Below, in pieces: positions 61,025-64,000 of a stretch of DNA of 64,000 nucleotides (position 1 is the stretch's first letter; every line of letters starts with the position of its first letter). A model generated the notes under the pieces. That model ran no database searches. It saw only the letters and a program-made list of their open reading frames with translations, and was not told the origin of the DNA. The stretch covers positions 24,230,004 to 24,294,003 of the forward strand of contig JAKOON010000006.1 of assembly GCA_022577435.1 (NCBI GenBank). Reading direction: 5' to 3'. Origin of the DNA: Embiotoca jacksoni. Its lineage: Eukaryota > Chordata > Actinopteri > Embiotocidae. Position numbers and translations under genes: made by a program.

Positions 61025-61989
61025 TCGGGGGAACTAGCCTGTTGGCTTTTCAAACTTGTCTGTTATTGTTCAGAAAATAGAACATTTCACTTCCCCTCCT
61101 GTATGATGACCTGAATGATGTTGACCACAACACATCATGTTTAAAGCGTCTCCGTGTCAGTTTAAAAGATAAAAAGGAGCACATGTTTATGGTATTAACG
61201 TGTTCCTCTTCACCAGCCGAGCCAGTTTAGAAGATGTTTTTGTCATTTTAAATCCATTGTTTTTTGTGTGAAGGATGACCCGGAGCTGATCTGATGATAG
61301 GGCAGTGGTATTATGAGTCTTTTAACACGTGGTTTTTTTGGGCAGCTGCAACTCTACAGCTTTTAACCTGTTTTAAACTCCTGATATCATAGTTGACTCC
61401 CTGTTTGTAAAATAGTGGACAGTTGCTGTCTTTATTTACAGTTTATAATGGAGGCATTCATGAAGAGCTTTAGAGCTGGTGAAGACTTTTCACATGCAAG
61501 GAAAAAGAAAATAACCTTTTTCTTGTCCTTTTCTTACTTTCTAGATATCGGCAGAGTGATGGAAACGGACAGACTCAGATGAAGACAAGAAATTCCCAAC
61601 CGGAGGAGCATCAGAGGAGGAATCCTCCCTGACGCTCCCGGATGGCTCAACAGTGAATTCTTGCTGCAAACTGTGACTTCAACATCAACACAGGATGGAT
61701 CGGTGCTTTTTATGGGTTTTTTTGTCGAGCAAGAAGTGTTCAGGAGTGCAGAGCTGGTTTTTAGTCTTTTCGACAAACTACAGCTGATATTCAGCTGTCA
61801 ATCAACCAGCTGTGGGACATGAGATCCAGGCGATGTGTTACAGCTGATGGGTTTTATCTGTTAGTAACATCTACTGACATGAGGTTTAACTCCAAGTCCC
61901 TTTATTTACTAAACAGAACCCAGTAGTCCAACAGCAGTGTGTGAAATGCACATCCTTGTTGTATTTATCTCACTTATATATCTCATTAA

Positions 61990-62118
61990 TAATGTTCAAA
62001 CAAATTAAATGAATTAAACACTGCATGTAATTCTCTTACTGTAAAGCACCTTGAGCTGTATTTCTTGTATGAAAGGTGCCATACAAATAAAGTTTATTAT
62101 TATTATTATTATTATTAA
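61990..62118 (+). repeat. L2-like LINE tail with (TTA)n
   Basis: CTGTAAAGCACCTTGAGCTG followed by GGTGCCATACAAATAAAGTT and TTA repeats, the usual fish L2/Rex tail. Confidence 0.65.
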
Positions 62119-62329
62119 ATTCAAAGTCATATTACTGTTAAGTGTACCTTATAGACATTTGAACAAACTGTATTTGATGCTTTGGTTTTTAAACTTTCAT
62201 GCCTGTGAAGTCTGTTGATTAAACTGAATTGACTTGAATTGAATTGAACTGAATTAAAGTGAATTTGAACAAGATTTAATCTGTGCGTTTTCCTTTTCTT
62301 TTTTTTTCTGTCTCTCACAACCTAATTTC

Positions 62330-62510
62330 CATAAAAGTTGGGACGCTGTGTAAAATGTAAAATAAAAACAGAATGAGATGATTTGAAAGTCACATAAAAC
62401 CACATTTAATTGAAAATAGACCAAAGACAACATATCAAATGCTGAAATTGAAAACTTGTATTGTTTTATGAAAAATATCTTCTCACTTTGAATTTGATGA
62501 CAGCAACTCT
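62330..62510. mobile_element. Tc1-like terminal fragment
   Basis: GTTGGGACGCTGTGTAAAAT and the following AT-rich sequence (AGACAACATATCAAATGCTG) match the reverse complement of 10661-10862, the 5' end of the degenerate Tc1 element. Confidence 0.7.
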
Positions 62511-63689
62511 GAACCTTGAATCTTTTGTGTCTTCAGGACACTCGTGGGACGGCTCACTGTTTTTAAAGTCTTCTCCATTAGTAGAGAATGTTTCTCTCTG
62601 TGGAGTCAGAAATCGCTTTTTAACCTTTCTCACACTGACGTCTTTTAATCTGTTGTGGAATTTCTTTTGATTTTGATTCGAGTGAAACTGTCAAGCCAAC
62701 ATCATGTTTCTGAAAACGGTCTCGTGATCTGAGTGATCAGGCCGGAGGGGATCGTGAGCGGATGTCTGGTCCAGCTTTAACCAGTTTAAATGTTGTTTTT
62801 TGTGAATTGAGTGATGAAGGGAGCAAATTATTTTTCACATACACATACATAAAGAATCAAATAAATCTGGAGGGGGTTGAAACGTTGTCCCAGCAGTCCT
62901 ACATTGATTCTCCAGCTAAATAGTCAAGAAAAGTAAAGCTCCAAAGTTCAAACTAGAACTACATTAATCAATTTTTTTACATTTTGAAATGAATCAAGTG
63001 ACTGACTGAGATTATTGGGAATGTAATTAATTCTCCAGCAAACAGAGAATTATCCATATTCAAGTTTGAGCGGTCAGATGATCATTCAACTGATTACAAT
63101 TCATCCTGAGGGGAGCATTACTGTATGAACTAAATAGGTCAATCTGAACCAAGGTGGTGGACTGACCAACCGTGCTGCTGCCAGCGTGGATGTACAGTAG
63201 TTCTCTACAAGAAAACACCTGGATAATATCACTGTAAAATACATTTCTGGCCATGATTTCCTGGTTGGTGATAAATCCTCCGTTTGTGACATGTTGAGGG
63301 GAACATGCTGTGTTTCAAAGCTGAAGGCAGAGCATCAGGAGCTGATGGCTTCTCATCGCTCTGCAATCAGTTCCTGATGCAGTACCCTCAACATCACAAG
63401 ACTCCTCACGCACTCACACTTCTTTTATTTTTTTACCTGTGTTTGTGTGATTCATTTTATAACGTTAACCATCATATTAAATGCCAAACATTGACACTTA
63501 AAGTTTCTCCAAAAAACAGTTAGGGAAAGATTATGTACTGAGAACTTGAACTTTCAAATATTAAATAAAAACACCCAAAATTTCAATTAATCTTGAAATC
63601 AAGAGTTGGGACCAAAAAAGGAAAATTAAGTAAATAAGATTAAATGAACGTTGAGCGAAACAAAATAAAACCTCCTACAAAATATCTAC
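62511..63689. other. Unassigned sequence between Tc1 fragments
   Basis: No transposase or gene recognised; short frames only. Confidence 0.45.
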
Positions 63690-63955
63690 AAGCCTGTTTC
63701 ACAGACGATGGTTTTCACAAGTGTTCCTGAGCCCATGCAGTGATTTCCACTCCAGAATAGTGTGTTTTTAATGCAGTGCTGCCTGAGGGCCCGAAGATCA
63801 CCACCATCCAATATTGGTTTCCAGCCTTGTCCCTTGTGTTCAGAGATTTCTCCAGATTCTCTGAATCTTTTAATGATATTATGAACCGTAGACGATGAAA
63901 TCCACTAATTCTTTGTAGTTTTACGTTGAGGAACATTATTCTTAGATTGTTGAAC
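63690..63955 (-). mobile_element. Tc1-like transposase fragment
   Basis: Almost identical to 10300-10545 (N-terminal transposase part, minus sense). Together with 62330-62510 it may be one decayed element extending beyond the window. Confidence 0.8.
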
Positions 63956-64000
63956 TATTTTCCAACACAGTCTTTCAGAGTGGTGAACCTCTCCCCATCT

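Larger units (their letters stand above)
57368..61632 (+). pseudogene. SLC22-type organic ion transporter relic
   Basis: Major-facilitator plasma-membrane transporter family, closest by memory to the SLC22A7/A13 organic anion group. Exons seen: 57368-57733 (start MRFEEILEVIGGFSKFQFL, first membrane segment, large extracellular loop), 58478-58581 (WDLVCDSKQLNQALATYFFL; 104 bp), 59307-59416 (YLDLFKTPQLRKITL), 59487-59701 (215 bp), 59858-59966 (GFSEAAFTTAFLYPAELYPT; 109 bp), 60489-60695 (CGLGYTSCLCRVGSSLAP, LLPETLNVRLP), 61545-61632 (tail, TGA 61630-61632). Damage: middle exons encoding roughly membrane segments 3-6 and the RFGRR and sugar-transporter signatures are absent between 58581 and 59307; the donor after SDR reads CTGAGC; TAG 59560-59562 replaces Q in YLTQFIYAAIE. 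The remaining splice sites are sound, suggesting recent loss. Confidence 0.85.

Overview
The window looks like a chromosome segment from a teleost fish. The genes are vertebrate genes with many exons and canonical GT/AG splice sites. The repeats are typically piscine: a 1.5-kb Tc1-type transposon with TA duplications, Rex1/L2-like LINE tails, long CA/TG tracts and many minisatellites. All exon coordinates here were read by eye from splice consensus, reading-frame continuity and remembered vertebrate homologues. No alignment or search was run.

Layout. (1) About 1.0-9.9 kb, plus strand: the last six coding exons and 3' UTR of a REST corepressor, best matched to rcor2. They cover the LSD1-binding linker, the second SANT domain and the proline-rich tail; the ELM2 and first SANT exons lie left of the window. 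The final exon carries an apparent one-base insertion in a C9 run. (2) 11.7-21.4 kb, plus strand: an eight-exon creatine-kinase-like gene of 382 codons. Its fold is preserved, but the active-site cysteine and several nucleotide-binding arginines are replaced, so it looks like a pseudo-kinase. A Rex1-like LINE remnant and a nearly complete Tc1 element sit in its introns. (3) 22.0-25.1 kb: a 3-kb array of 27/28-bp units. The same unit reappears at 33.1-34.1 kb inside the next gene. (4) 48.8 kb down to about 27.2 kb, minus strand: a full atlastin gene, an ER-shaping dynamin-like GTPase with 14 coding exons and 583 codons, including a 15-nt microexon before the last exon. Its residues most resemble ATL2, whereas its neighbours suggest the ATL3 locus. 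(5) 48.9-56.7 kb: a repeat-dense gap containing a LINE 3' end with an internal 19-bp minisatellite and two further minisatellite fields. (6) 57.4-61.6 kb, plus strand: an SLC22-type organic-ion transporter relic that lacks its middle exons and has a lost splice donor and an in-frame stop. A 214-bp piece of its exon 1/intron 1 lies inverted upstream. (7) 62.3-64.0 kb: Tc1 fragments.

rcor2, atlastin and an SLC22 gene also cluster on human 11q13 (SLC22A cluster, ATL3, RCOR2), so the block appears to be conserved synteny. The genes do not form a pathway. REST corepressor is chromatin repression, creatine-kinase-like is phosphagen-family, atlastin is ER fusion and SLC22 is plasma-membrane transport. 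The creatine-kinase-like gene and atlastin are convergent; atlastin and the SLC22 relic are divergent.

The most unusual material is the active-site-stripped creatine kinase paralogue, the repeated placement of long TG/CA tracts directly at splice sites in three genes, the shared 27/28-bp minisatellite at two loci, and the LINE whose own codons have expanded into a minisatellite.
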